64,000 nt of DNA from Leptospira langatensis (GTDB lineage: Bacteria; Spirochaetota; Leptospiria; Leptospirales; Leptospiraceae). The stretch spans positions 376,367 through 440,366 of the forward strand of contig NZ_RQER01000007.1 in assembly GCF_004770615.1 (NCBI RefSeq), given 5' to 3'. Shown here piece after piece: positions 20,340 through 30,892 of the stretch (position 1 is its first letter; each line of letters starts with the position of its first letter). Below the pieces are notes generated by a model. That model saw only the letters and a list, made by a program, of their open reading frames with translations. It searched no databases and had not been told where the DNA came from. The position numbers were made by a program, and so were the translations under genes.

Positions 20340-22466
20340 TTAGACAGATTTCGCTTCAGGAAAAGCGGGTAGAAGAACATAGAACGTTGTCCCGGAGTCG
20401 GTAGTGGTAAAATGGATCTTTCCCCTATGCTCTTCAACTACGTTCTTGCAGATATCTAAACCTAGTCCTGTCCCTTCTCCGGGGGATTTAGTCGTGAAGA
20501 ACGGATCGAAGACCCTATCTTTGATCTCGTCCGAGATCCCGCTTCCGGTATCCTGTATGGAAATCTCCCAATAGTCGTCATCTTGCAGCGTTGCATCTAT
20601 AAAGATCCGTCCGGAATAATTCATGGAATGAAAGGCATTCGTGATCAGATTCGTCCATACTAAGTACAATCTTTCGGAATCTCCCTGTATCCTTGCCTCA
20701 TCCGGGATCTGAATATCTACTAACACCTTATTCTTTATTTTAGAATAATATAAAGTTATGATATTTTCTATTTGTTCTTTCGGAGAGACCGACTCGACTT
20801 GAGGTCTCCAATCCCCTTCTCCTGCGGCATAACTCTTCAATGCCTGGATCACTCTGGAAGCCTTGACGGAGGCATCCAAGATCAACTGGCTAGAACGGGA
20901 TATACTGGATAACGCAGATGCGTTGTTCACTATCTGCCAGCCTCTTTCTCCTACCGGTAATTTCTGGAGAATTTCCTTCACTTGCTCCGGAGAATTTCCC
21001 ATATCGGTAAGAATATCCGCCATTATATGAGCGTTTAAGAAACCCGCGTCCGCAAGGACGGATTCGGAGAGTTTCCGTTTTTTTCTTTCTTCTTTAGAAT
21101 CGAAATCCGTATAAGCAACCCCTCCTCTCTTAAAAAGAGTGGCCCAAACTTCTTTCTCTTCCTTAGTAAAGCCTGCGTATTCCTTGATCAAATCCTCCCA
21201 TGGTTCGTTTAGAATGGAACGGATCCCTTCTGTCGAGGATCGTATCGCTCCCAAAGGAGTATTCAATTCATGAGCGATCCCCGCGATCAACCTTCCGAGT
21301 ACCGCCATCTTTTCGGATTGGACTAGATTCTCTTGGGCCTTCTTTAATTCGCTCATCGCGGATCTGAGTTTTTCGTTGGTATCCACCAAATATTGGTTAG
21401 CTGATCGAAGCTCTTCCGTTCTTTCGGAAACTGTGATCTCCAAGGCTTCGTTCGCATTTCGGATCACCTTTTCCGCAATCGCTAGATCGGAGACGAGTAA
21501 ACTCTGTCTTAGGCTCGCAATTACCACCATTACTCCTGCACAAAACCAGATCACGAGCCGAATGATCTCCGGAAGACCCGGAAGAGTAAGAGATAGAACG
21601 ATAGCAGCCGAACAAACGATCACTTCCAAAAGCGGAAGTATTCTCAAGAGTCCGCTTTCCGTTCCTGTATTCTTCCTCAATGCGGAGAGATCGGGCTCCC
21701 AGGTCAGAGCACTGTATGCTAATAGCAAGATACTCGCAGAGAAGCCGGCGTTCGTAAGAGTCCCGTCTGCGGGGACCTGTATTAGAAAAATGGAATTCCA
21801 TTGCAACCAACTGATCCCAGTTCCAGCAAGTCCAGCTACCAAGCAAAGATAAGAGAGACTGATCTTAATTCTAAGAGATGGTTGCATGAGCACTGCGACA
21901 CTTGCCGCAGAAAGCATGAAGACCGGATAGACGGCAAGAGCAAGTAATTGCAACCAAGGCCTATCTTCTTTTTTGGAGAGATATAATACGAGAGTTACCG
22001 CAAGCACCGCGATACTTAATCCGATCGCATCCATGACCGCTACCTTCATTCTGTTCGAAGGAACTCGATCTTTTAGGACTCGGGCGAAGCCTAATACGAA
22101 ACAAGGTCCGAGCCATGGATAGAATACATCGCTAGGAGCGGGAAAGCTATAGAATTGGGTAAGAACCTGTATGTCCCAAACCACTTGCCCGACAAAATAG
22201 GAAAGTAATCCAAGGAAAAACCAAAACCTATATCTCCTAACTTCTCCTTCTGAAGATCTATATCCGAACCAAGAAACGATGGCGGCAAAGCCAATAGAGG
22301 TAGTCCAATGTATATTGTCGAAGATCCGCAGTAATTTGGCTTCATTTGTGAAATAAATAAATGCAAAGAGTATGAGTACGAATACGAACCCGGAATAGAG
22401 AAAGAAGAATCCTAAATTTCTATCCTTTGAGGAACGGATTGTTAAAGCGGAAACCGAGGAATTCAT
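20340..22466 (-). CDS. Membrane sensor histidine kinase with multi-helix N-terminal sensor
   Basis: The 708-residue protein begins with about ten hydrophobic helices (residues 18-325), forming a membrane sensor of 7TM/MASE-like type. A coiled-coil follows (about 330-390). The kinase core has His399 in [13 protein letters not shown], the N box [16 protein letters not shown] and GTGLGL. It shares the roughly 100-residue insertion after the His helix with the kinase gene downstream, so the two cores are paralogous while the sensors differ. The 101-base gap between them suggests a shared transcript. No partner response regulator is in view. Confidence 0.9.
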   Translation of the reverse strand: MNSSVSALTIRSSKDRNLGFFFLYSGFVFVLILFAFIYFTNEAKLLRIFDNIHWTTSIGFAAIVSWFGYRSSEGEVRRYRFWFFLGLLSYFVGQVVWDIQVLTQFYSFPAPSDVFYPWLGPCFVLGFARVLKDRVPSNRMKVAVMDAIGLSIAVLAVTLVLYLSKKEDRPWLQLLALAVYPVFMLSAASVAVLMQPSLRIKISLSYLCLVAGLAGTGISWLQWNSIFLIQVPADGTLTNAGFSASILLLAYSALTWEPDLSALRKNTGTESGLLRILPLLEVIVCSAAIVLSLTLPGLPEIIRLVIWFCAGVMVVIASLRQSLLVSDLAIAEKVIRNANEALEITVSERTEELRSANQYLVDTNEKLRSAMSELKKAQENLVQSEKMAVLGRLIAGIAHELNTPLGAIRSSTEGIRSILNEPWEDLIKEYAGFTKEEKEVWATLFKRGGVAYTDFDSKEERKKRKLSESVLADAGFLNAHIMADILTDMGNSPEQVKEILQKLPVGERGWQIVNNASALSSISRSSQLILDASVKASRVIQALKSYAAGEGDWRPQVESVSPKEQIENIITLYYSKIKNKVLVDIQIPDEARIQGDSERLYLVWTNLITNAFHSMNYSGRIFIDATLQDDDYWEISIQDTGSGISDEIKDRVFDPFFTTKSPGEGTGLGLDICKNVVEEHRGKIHFTTTDSGTTFYVLLPAFPEAKSV

Positions 22467-22591
22467 GCGAATTTGCGGGGCTAAATACTAATATTCTAAA
22501 AGATCAAAGTCCACACTTTTTTCCAAAGTATAAGAACAATACGTGAGACCGTAATGGATTTAGGTATTTATCAGAACATGTTTAATCTTGT

Positions 22592-23326
22592 TTAATAAAG
22601 GGTCCTGTTCTTCTTATCAGGGATATGAGGAAGGAAGTTCACGCTAATAGGCACATAAGCTCCCCTCACCCAGCGGAATACACTGAGAGAAGTATTCCAG
22701 ATCCAAGGCATCCAGGTTAGCATGTCCTGGTCCTGCTTTAACATTCTGTTCAAAGTCAGAGAGATGGGGGTCCCAGAGGTAAAAATAAAGACCCTCTCCG
22801 CTGAAGAAGGCTGAAAGTATTTTGTAGAAGCAAGTTGGACCCTGGATTCGAAATGAGCATAGGTCTCGATCCCTTCAGGAGTATAGGAACCTTCTCTCCA
22901 GAAATTTAATATTTCTTCGGTCAGTTTATAGAATAAGGCGGCGGAGCGTATTCCCCCCTTCAATCGGACCTGAGAGAATAAGGCCAACGATTTTGCAAAG
23001 TCCGGACGAATTCCCGCAAGATAACCCGCATAGGTCTTCCATAATTGGGAATGAAATTCGTTCCAATTCGAGTCTTGCTGAAAGAAATTCGGATCGATCT
23101 CCGGTACCCTTGCCGAGTCCACAGAACGAGCGCCTTCCAAGAAGGATTCCGCCGTTTCCTTGTGGCGTCTCATGGTCCCGACTATGATCTTGTCCGGAAA
23201 ATCCTCATTGGAAGCCATGTATTTACCTAGGAGAAAAGCCTGTTCTTTTCCCCTAGGAGTGAGTAGATCGTAATCCTCTCCCTGGGAGTTTGCCTGACCG
23301 TGGCGGATCAGATATATTACGGACAT
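22592..23326 (-). CDS. Histidine phosphatase (phosphoglycerate mutase-like) family protein
   Basis: The 244-residue protein carries the phosphohistidine motif LIRHGQ at residues 6-11 and a late FTSGTPISL segment in place of the usual second-histidine loop. It is the last gene of a five-gene minus-strand operon and starts 6 bases after the DUF6285 gene ends. Members of this branch are often found next to aminoglycoside-phosphotransferase-fold kinases and acyl-CoA dehydrogenases, so a role in handling a phosphorylated acyl-CoA intermediate is plausible but is inference. Confidence 0.83.
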   Translation of the reverse strand: MSVIYLIRHGQANSQGEDYDLLTPRGKEQAFLLGKYMASNEDFPDKIIVGTMRRHKETAESFLEGARSVDSARVPEIDPNFFQQDSNWNEFHSQLWKTYAGYLAGIRPDFAKSLALFSQVRLKGGIRSAALFYKLTEEILNFWREGSYTPEGIETYAHFESRVQLASTKYFQPSSAERVFIFTSGTPISLTLNRMLKQDQDMLTWMPWIWNTSLSVFRWVRGAYVPISVNFLPHIPDKKNRTLY

Positions 23327-23332
23327 TGTATA

Positions 23333-23728
23333 TTATGATTCCGTTGTGAAGCGAGGATTTACGATCTCCACTTTCTCGATTACGGATTCTTTTACATGTT
23401 TCCAGTAATCGGCATCTTCCAAGGATTTTTTTTCCTTTCGGATAATGTCCCTAAGCTCCTTGTTCCAAGCAGAAGCCAACGCTTTCTTCTCGTTCCAAGT
23501 CTTAGGGAAGTCTTGTTTCTTTTTCAAGAGAGAAGCCGCACGAACCAATTCCTTGTCCAGCAACTCCTCTCCGGATCGGATCTCTCTTGAGATCACTCCC
23601 AGCATGTTCCAACTTACTAATGTTTTATACGCCAAGAGGTCCTTTTCCTTGAACTCTGGTAGGACTTCCTTCATTAGAAAATCCTGGATCGCTTCCAATA
23701 ATTCCGTAGCGCTCGGTTTATCCTGCAT
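23333..23728 (-). CDS. DUF6285 protein, LvaB-like accessory subunit
   Basis: The 131-residue, helical, charged protein matches the small DUF6285 family, recognisable from its length, the ELLEAIQDFL start and the YKTLVSWNMLGVISREI helix. It sits between the phosphotransferase (10 bases upstream) and the histidine phosphatase. In Pseudomonas levulinate catabolism a small protein at the same position (LvaB) is required together with the kinase LvaA to phosphorylate 4-hydroxyacyl-CoA. Equivalence is inferred from context and size and not from a measured alignment. Confidence 0.75.
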   Translation of the reverse strand: MQDKPSATELLEAIQDFLMKEVLPEFKEKDLLAYKTLVSWNMLGVISREIRSGEELLDKELVRAASLLKKKQDFPKTWNEKKALASAWNKELRDIIRKEKKSLEDADYWKHVKESVIEKVEIVNPRFTTES

Positions 23729-23738
23729 ATAAGTTCCC

Positions 23739-24784
<1,046 letters not shown>

Positions 24785-24788
<4 letters not shown>

Positions 24789-25960
24789 AAGCTCTCCTTG
24801 CCCGACATGAGATTCCGTCCGATCACCATTTTGTGAGTTTCCGTAGGACCGTCCGCAATCCTTGCTGCCCTCGCATCTCTATAAAATAATTCTAATTTAA
24901 GATAACGGCTAAAGCCGTGAGAACCGCAGATCTGAATAGCTCTATCGATACATTTGTTCAATGTCTCGCTTACCTGCCATTTCGCTAAGGAAACCGCCTG
25001 TCTTGCGTCTCCCCCCTTGCTCAATATCTCTGCGGCTTTTAAGGTAAGAAGAAATCCCGATTCTATCTCTAACGCAGACTCAGCAAACATCCATTGAATG
25101 CCTTGGTGCTCGGAAAGTTTTCCTCCGAACAATTCCCGTTTGAGCGCGTATTCTCTTGCGATCTCCATGGATCTTCTAGCGAGACCGATCCATCTCATGC
25201 AATGGGTAAGTCGAGCCGGCCCCAATCTTTCTTGGGACAAACGAAATCCTTCTCCGATCTTTCCAAGAACTTGAGATTCTGGAACTTTCACATTTTCGAA
25301 TGTAAGCTCGCAATGTCCTCCCGGTCCATGAGATCCAAGCATTCCTATCTCTTGCACCATTGTGTATCCGGGAGCATCCGTCGGCACCAGGAACATAGAA
25401 GTCCTTCGGAAACTGTCGTTCACCTTTGCCATTACGATCAAGAAGGCTGCACCGTTCGCACCGGTGCAGTACCATTTGTGACCGTTGAGGATGTAATGAT
25501 CTCCTTCCTTTACCGCGTTAGTCGAAAGAGTTGTAGGATCCGAACCAGCGCCCGGAGGAGGTTCCGTCATTGCAAAACCGGAGCGGATCTTTCCTTCTAC
25601 TAATGGATGATAATACTTCTTCTTTTGCTCTTCGTTTGCAGCTAAATGAAGAAGGTGCATATTTCCTTCGTCGGGAGCGTCGCAGTTGCAAAGATAGGGA
25701 GCGATCGGAGAGCGGCCTAACTCGCTAAACACGAGAGCGGTGCCTACAAGATCTAGTCCTAATCCTCCTTCCGATTTAGGAAGGTGAGCCGTCCAGAGCC
25801 CTCTCTTCTTGGCTTCTTCTCGAAGCTTTTGTACGAGTGGCTCGGGCATTCTGGCATGGTCGTAATCGTAATGATCCTCTGCGGGAATGGCTACTTCTTC
25901 TACGAAGGCTCTTGCCTTCTCTCTGATCCCTTCAATTTCCTTTGGAATGGATAAATCCAT
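24785..25960 (-). CDS. Acyl-CoA dehydrogenase family protein, ACAD10/11 or LvaC-like
   Basis: The 391-residue FAD enzyme shows the usual acyl-CoA dehydrogenase layout: a helical N-domain, a beta-domain with [14 protein letters not shown] and [10 protein letters not shown], and a helical C-domain. Near the C-terminus it has [13 protein letters not shown], which resembles the DGPxExH motif of ACAD10/11 and not the YEGTSEIQ of ordinary short- and medium-chain enzymes. With the coupled phosphotransferase and DUF6285 genes it can be expected to remove phosphate from a 4-phosphoacyl-CoA and yield a product that enters beta-oxidation. The substrate chain length is unknown. Confidence 0.88.
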
Positions 25961-25977
25961 AGTATATTCAATTTTCC

Positions 25978-27072
25978 TTATTGTTTCTTTTCTAGGAATT
26001 CTTCGGGAAGTTTGAATTTCCCGATCCTATCGTTATGAAGACTTCCCAAATAGATATAATCTCCCTTTCGTTTTACGGAGGTGATCTCTTTGAGATGTTT
26101 GCCTTTCGGTTCTTGGAAACTCGCTTCCACAACTCCGTCTTCGTTCAAGACGACTGCAAAACCGTAAGGCTCCGGCTTAGGCCAGAGGAATTTGGGAAGC
26201 TTTGCTACGAGAGATTTTGTCCAAGGACGAGGATGGAGTATCTTATCCACCATTACGTTGCGAACGGTGAATAACGCTAGATAGAAGTGGCCCTTTCCAT
26301 CCGAGGAAATATTATCCGGGAACCCAGGCAGATTCTCCACCCATATCTCGCTTGTCCCGGCTTTCGGTCCCTTCAACCAATATCTATGAATTCTATATTT
26401 GTATGTTTCGTTTACTACTAGAAAGTCCTCGTTCTCGGAAAGAGCGACTCCATTCGCGAAGAATAGATCCTTCATGAGAGTGGTAGTTTTCTTAGTACGA
26501 GGGTCGTATTTTAGAAGGCGGCCGTGAGGCACAGCTTCCATTAAGTCGTACAAATATTCCCCGGCCCCATACTTATAGCTCGCATCGGAAAAGTAAATGG
26601 TCCCATCCTTGGTTACATCCAGATCGTCCGTGAATTTAAAAGGAAGGCCTTCAGATTCTGTAGAAAGAACTTCTACTTTGCCGTCCTTCTCTATCTTAAG
26701 AAGTCCCTTGATCGCATCCGCAACGATCAATGTTCCGTTCGGAAGTAGTTTCATGCCGAGAGGTCTTCCTCCCGTAAACGCATGAGCCTTGATCTCTTCT
26801 TCTTTAGAGATAAAATACACCTTACCATCTTCACTTGCTGAGTAAATATTCTCATGATCGTCCGGTTCGGTGTCTTCCGGACCATGGATCTTCCCCTGTG
26901 CAATCAGGGTCGCAGACTCTAAAGTGTTATTCTTCTGAAAAGCGCCTATCAAACCAGCATCGACCGGTGGTTGATATAAAGCAGGTTGGATCGGAGAAGG
27001 TTTGAGAACAAAACCTATTAGTAGAATGATCAGGAATGCTGCAAATAGCAGGAGGATTTTCTTCGTGTTCAC
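25978..27072 (-). CDS. SMP-30/gluconolactonase or strictosidine synthase-like protein, membrane anchored
   Basis: The 364-residue protein has an N-terminal signal-anchor helix (about 5-25) and a six-bladed beta-propeller of the SMP-30/strictosidine synthase/APMAP type. Typical segments are [42 protein letters not shown] and [31 protein letters not shown] precedes the ATG. Related propellers include lactonases and arylesterases such as paraoxonase. As first gene of the operon with the LvaABC-like genes, a lactonase supplying 4-hydroxy acids is an attractive inference. Confidence 0.85.
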   Translation of the reverse strand: MNTKKILLLFAAFLIILLIGFVLKPSPIQPALYQPPVDAGLIGAFQKNNTLESATLIAQGKIHGPEDTEPDDHENIYSASEDGKVYFISKEEEIKAHAFTGGRPLGMKLLPNGTLIVADAIKGLLKIEKDGKVEVLSTESEGLPFKFTDDLDVTKDGTIYFSDASYKYGAGEYLYDLMEAVPHGRLLKYDPRTKKTTTLMKDLFFANGVALSENEDFLVVNETYKYRIHRYWLKGPKAGTSEIWVENLPGFPDNISSDGKGHFYLALFTVRNVMVDKILHPRPWTKSLVAKLPKFLWPKPEPYGFAVVLNEDGVVEASFQEPKGKHLKEITSVKRKGDYIYLGSLHNDRIGKFKLPEEFLEKKQ

Positions 27073-27207
27073 GATTCCCTCCTTGGGGGAAAACGATTGA
27101 AGACGCTATTCTGAAAGGGCCTCGAGTCAACGTAAAATTCCGATCCGGGCCGTTTGAGACCCAATAATTGATTGCTGCTCCCAACAATCAGCCGATAAGG
27201 TATAAGG

Positions 27208-27224
27208 GGACTCGGATCGAGTCC
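27208..27224. promoter_or_regulatory. Palindrome in the leader of the cyclic-nucleotide-binding protein gene
   Basis: GGACTCG-GAT-CGAGTCC is a perfect 7-3-7 palindrome located 8 bases before the ATG at 27233. A -10-like TATAAG lies just upstream (27201-27206). It may be an operator for autoregulation or an RNA hairpin close to the start codon. Confidence 0.45.
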
Positions 27225-27232
27225 GTTTTAAT

Positions 27233-27865
27233 ATGAAGATATCCGAAGATATGGTGCAGAAGCACGGTATTCGTTTTAAGGAATCCGACATTATTTTTGA
27301 TGAAAACGAACCCGCCGATCAGATGTATCTGATCCTAACAGGTAAGGTGGGAATTCATAAAAAGGTCAAAGAAGCCTTTAAACTTTTGATAGAATTAAAA
27401 GAAGGGGACATGTTCGGCGAGATGGCCTTGGTGGATCGCAAGCCTAGAAGTGCGAGAGCCATTGCAAAGACCGACGTGCTTCTCTTCGCGATTACCGAAA
27501 GCGTATTCTATAGCCTCATACAAACCAATCCTTCTTTTTCCTTGAAAATGGTGAAGATGCTTTCTTCGAGACTGAGAGAGACCAACCAAACCATTGCGAG
27601 TCTTTTAAAAGGGGACAGAAAGAACCTTGTTACTTCCGCTCTGATCACATTCAGTCAGACTAGAGGAGAGCAAGAGAACGGAATGTATAAGGTGCACTTG
27701 GCCGCCTTTACAAAATGGGCGATCTTACGAGTGGGCTTAGAGCATCAGGATCTGGCTACCGCGATCAATCTATTAATAAAAGATAAATTAGTAGAGCAAG
27801 CAAAGGACGATCCCCACCATATTTACATTCGAGACACATTTTTCAAATACACATTGGATCATTGA
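27233..27865 (+). CDS. Cyclic nucleotide-binding domain protein, Crp-like
   Basis: The 210-residue protein has an N-terminal cyclic nucleotide-binding fold (about 1-125) with [21 protein letters not shown], the phosphate-binding cassette of cAMP receptors. A helical dimerisation segment and a C-terminal domain (about 130-210) that is probably a divergent winged helix follow. A canonical DNA-recognition helix is not obvious, so it may be a sensor without DNA binding. It is followed after three bases by an acyltransferase gene. A palindrome sits in its leader. Confidence 0.83.
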   Translation: MKISEDMVQKHGIRFKESDIIFDENEPADQMYLILTGKVGIHKKVKEAFKLLIELKEGDMFGEMALVDRKPRSARAIAKTDVLLFAITESVFYSLIQTNPSFSLKMVKMLSSRLRETNQTIASLLKGDRKNLVTSALITFSQTRGEQENGMYKVHLAAFTKWAILRVGLEHQDLATAINLLIKDKLVEQAKDDPHHIYIRDTFFKYTLDH

Positions 27866-27868
27866 TTC

Positions 27869-29080
27869 TTGTCCTCTACTGACATAAAACCGGCAAAACC
27901 GGGAAGACAAGATTACCTGGATAATCTACGCTCTTTCGCGCTTTTATTAGGCTTGGCCTTTCATGTTGCGATCGTATATGCAGCGATCATTATATATCCC
28001 CTGAGAAACGAAGATCGTTCGATTGCGTTCGATATCTTCGGAGAATGGGTGCATATCTTCCGAATGCCTCTCTTCTTCGTGCTTTCCGGATATTTCACAG
28101 AGAGAACCTTTCTTTCCAAAACACTTTCGGAATTCCTGAGATTGAGAGGGCTTAGGATCATTCTTCCTCTCATCCCTGGTATCATTCTATTTGCGCCGAT
28201 GCAATACTATGTAAACGCGTTGCAAGAAGGATATACTGGGAATTACTTCCGATTCCTGTGGGAGGAATTCTTACTTAAGAACCCGGCGCCTTCTCATCTT
28301 TGGTTCATACTCTACTTAGCGCTCTACACCGGTGTCTACTTAGTCACTCGACCGATCTTTTTACGGATCCGGACCTGGATCCTGCCTCTTTCCAGATACG
28401 GAGGAGAGAAGGCGAACGAACATCCTACGCGCAAATGGGAATTCCTTATGATCGTAGGTATCTGGAGTACGATCTGGACCTGTTGTATTAATTACTTTTT
28501 CCTAAAGGACGAGAAGTATTTTAATATAGAGCCGGTGCAATTCTTCTACGACCTGAGCTTCTTTGTTTCCGGGACCTTTTTATTAGGAAGAGAAAGCGTT
28601 CTATTGAAAGGCAAAATGGATAAGATCGATCTTTCCGTTTTAGGGCTCTTGGCAGTCGCGTTCTTCTTCGTATTCTTTAAGATCAGCGAGATTGACCCAT
28701 ATTGGTCTTATTTCGGTTACGCAGGTATCGGCATCCGAATACTTCATATTTTTCTAAAATGCCTGGGCGGATGGATCTGGATCTCATTCTTTATCCGACT
28801 ATTCCAGATGTTCTTTCATGAATCCAACTCTCTTTCCAAGTATCTGAGAGAGTCCAGTCTACCGGTATATTTGATCCACCATCCGATCTCTCTTGGAATA
28901 GGTTTCTTGGTGGTAGAGAGCGGATTCGCAATATGGACGAAATTCTTCCTACATCTGTTCTTAGTGTATGCTGTCACCTTCGGAGTGTATCATTTCATTA
29001 TCCGAGGCTCTAATTTCTGGCTGACCCTTCTCGGGAACAGAGGCCTGAGTTGGACCGGGAAGGGAAAGGGAACGAAGTAA
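27869..29080 (+). CDS. Acyltransferase family 3 membrane protein
   Basis: The 403-residue integral membrane protein has about ten hydrophobic segments. The N-terminal DYLDNLRSFALLLGLAFHV with its conserved His, and the RMPLFFVLSGYF segment, are the signature of acyltransferase family 3, as in OpgC and O-acetyltransferases. Such enzymes move acetyl or succinyl groups across the membrane onto glycans or lipids. The only start near the preceding stop is a TTG at 27869 without a strong ribosome-binding site, suggesting coupled translation with the upstream gene. Confidence 0.85.
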   Translation: MSSTDIKPAKPGRQDYLDNLRSFALLLGLAFHVAIVYAAIIIYPLRNEDRSIAFDIFGEWVHIFRMPLFFVLSGYFTERTFLSKTLSEFLRLRGLRIILPLIPGIILFAPMQYYVNALQEGYTGNYFRFLWEEFLLKNPAPSHLWFILYLALYTGVYLVTRPIFLRIRTWILPLSRYGGEKANEHPTRKWEFLMIVGIWSTIWTCCINYFFLKDEKYFNIEPVQFFYDLSFFVSGTFLLGRESVLLKGKMDKIDLSVLGLLAVAFFFVFFKISEIDPYWSYFGYAGIGIRILHIFLKCLGGWIWISFFIRLFQMFFHESNSLSKYLRESSLPVYLIHHPISLGIGFLVVESGFAIWTKFFLHLFLVYAVTFGVYHFIIRGSNFWLTLLGNRGLSWTGKGKGTK

Positions 29081-29148
29081 GCAAATCCTCTCCCCCAGCC
29101 TAAAAATCCCTTGCCAGACGGTCTTCGTTAAAAATCATGTCTTTTACC

Positions 29149-29222
<74 letters not shown>

Positions 29223-29231
29223 GGTTTAGCG

Positions 29232-29273
29232 CTCCGTCAGAACGGAGTTTTGTAGGACCTCCTACAGAAACTC
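29232..29273. repeat. Inter-tRNA hairpin elements
   Basis: Between the two tRNAs lie CTCCGT-CAGA-ACGGAG (29232-29247) followed by TTTT, and a nested hairpin with the core TGTAGGACCTCCTACA (29251-29266) enclosed by GAGTTT/AAACTC. The first could end the tRNA-Ile transcript. The second resembles short GTAGGA...TCCTAC palindromes that I recall as frequent in leptospiral intergenic DNA. Confidence 0.55.
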
Positions 29274-29308
29274 GGATCGCTTAAAATATTCCGTTCGAAC
29301 CCTTCAAT

Positions 29309-29381
<73 letters not shown>

Positions 29382-29539
29382 ATTGGTTTTCTTTTCCAGA
29401 ATCCCGTATTTTCCTACCTTCTTTTCGATCAAATTTTGAAAGCCTGGTTCATTGTTTGGACTGAAAACCTATACCTCGGATGAGGTTTCTCTCCCGTAAA
29501 AAGCTGGATCTCCTTTTCTTCCCGACGAGAATTCGGTCC

Positions 29540-30799
29540 ATGAAACTTCTTCTTTCCAGATCGTTCTTTCTAATCTACTTACTGATCTCGTTTTTCACGA
29601 TCGGCTGCGACGATATCCGTCGTCTTCTCGTTGCAAATGTGGGCGATGCCGCCAAATACCAAGCCGAAGGAAAAGAATCGGGCCTAAGCGCGACCTATGT
29701 GCAGAAGGACGAGAAAAGAAAAAGGATCCCGATCAATCTGACTACCATCGGCACAGGCTTCACCCAGCCTACCGATCTCCTTATGATCCCGGGTCCGGAC
29801 ATTTTCTTAGTCGCAGAAAAGACAGGCACACTCAAGTGGTTGGACCCGAAGGATGGCAGCTCTGGTATATTATTAAAAGTGAATGGAGTTCTAACGGACG
29901 CGGAGCAAGGTCTCTTGGGAGTCGTCCTTCATCCCCAGTTTCCCGAGATCCCGAAACTATATCTGAATTACGTAACCAAGAGATCGGGCCAAGATACAAG
30001 CGTGGTTACGGAATGGATCATGGACCTTCCTAAAGATCCTAAAAAGGCAAAGCTGAGTGGAGAAAGGATCCTCATGGAAGTCAAGCAACCTTATGGGAAT
30101 CATAATGCCGGCCAACTCGCATTTGGAAAAGACGATAAACTCTATATCGCCTGGGGAGACGGAGGTTGGATGGGAGACCCGAAAGGGAACGGACAAAATC
30201 CTTCTACCTTTCTAGGTTCCGTTTTGAGGATCGATGTGAACTCCAAGGATCCTGGCAAAGAATATTCCGTTCCAAAAGACAATCCATTCTTAGGGAATAA
30301 GAACATCCAACCGGAGACATTCGCATACGGTTTCCGAAATCCCTGGAGATATTCTTTCGATCCTTCCGGAAGGTTGATTATCGCGGATGTTGGCCAAGAT
30401 CTATTCGAAGAAATTGATATTGTAGAAACAGGCAAGAATTACGGCTGGAACAAAATGGAAGCGATGCACTGCTTTGAGCCGAAAGAGAACTGCGATAAAA
30501 AGAATTTAGTCGAACCGATCTACGAATACGATAGAGAGGACGGCATGTCCATCACGGGTGGTTATGTGGTCACAAACGATCGCATCTCCGATCTGCAGGG
30601 AAAATACGTATTTGGTGACTTCGTGACGGGAAGGATCTGGGCCTTTGAGATCCCCAAAGACGGTAGCAAAGTGAAAGATGTCTATACCCTAGGCAAATGG
30701 CCCATTCTCATCTCTACCTTCGGAAAGGATGCGAGAGGTTCCGTTTATATCGCAGACTTCGGAACAGGCCAGATCTTGCGGATCGATCCTGCCAAGTAA
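29540..30799 (+). CDS. PQQ-type glucose/sorbosone dehydrogenase family lipoprotein
   Basis: The protein is a six-bladed propeller of the soluble glucose/sorbosone dehydrogenase family. It shows [36 protein letters not shown], the calcium/PQQ-region [23 protein letters not shown], and [27 protein letters not shown] start at the ATG at 29540, which gives a compact signal peptide [10 protein letters not shown] ending in lipobox TIGC (419 residues). An in-frame ATG at 29480 would add a basic 20-residue extension. The sugar substrate is unknown. Confidence 0.87.
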   Translation: MKLLLSRSFFLIYLLISFFTIGCDDIRRLLVANVGDAAKYQAEGKESGLSATYVQKDEKRKRIPINLTTIGTGFTQPTDLLMIPGPDIFLVAEKTGTLKWLDPKDGSSGILLKVNGVLTDAEQGLLGVVLHPQFPEIPKLYLNYVTKRSGQDTSVVTEWIMDLPKDPKKAKLSGERILMEVKQPYGNHNAGQLAFGKDDKLYIAWGDGGWMGDPKGNGQNPSTFLGSVLRIDVNSKDPGKEYSVPKDNPFLGNKNIQPETFAYGFRNPWRYSFDPSGRLIIADVGQDLFEEIDIVETGKNYGWNKMEAMHCFEPKENCDKKNLVEPIYEYDREDGMSITGGYVVTNDRISDLQGKYVFGDFVTGRIWAFEIPKDGSKVKDVYTLGKWPILISTFGKDARGSVYIADFGTGQILRIDPAK

Positions 30800-30829
30800 G
30801 AAGCAAATTATAAATTCTTAAAACATAGG

Positions 30830-30874
30830 AACGATCTTCGAAGAAGATTTTTGCGAACTTCTTTCGAGATCGTT
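30830..30874. terminator. Convergent hairpin, probable terminator
   Basis: Near-complementary 17-base arms (30830-30846 and 30858-30874) with an internal mismatch lie between the convergent dehydrogenase and membrane-protein genes. A T-run sits in the loop and a further GAGATCGTTC copy follows. This is weaker than the other terminators. Confidence 0.5.
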
Positions 30875-30892
30875 TCGAACGGCTGAGATCGT

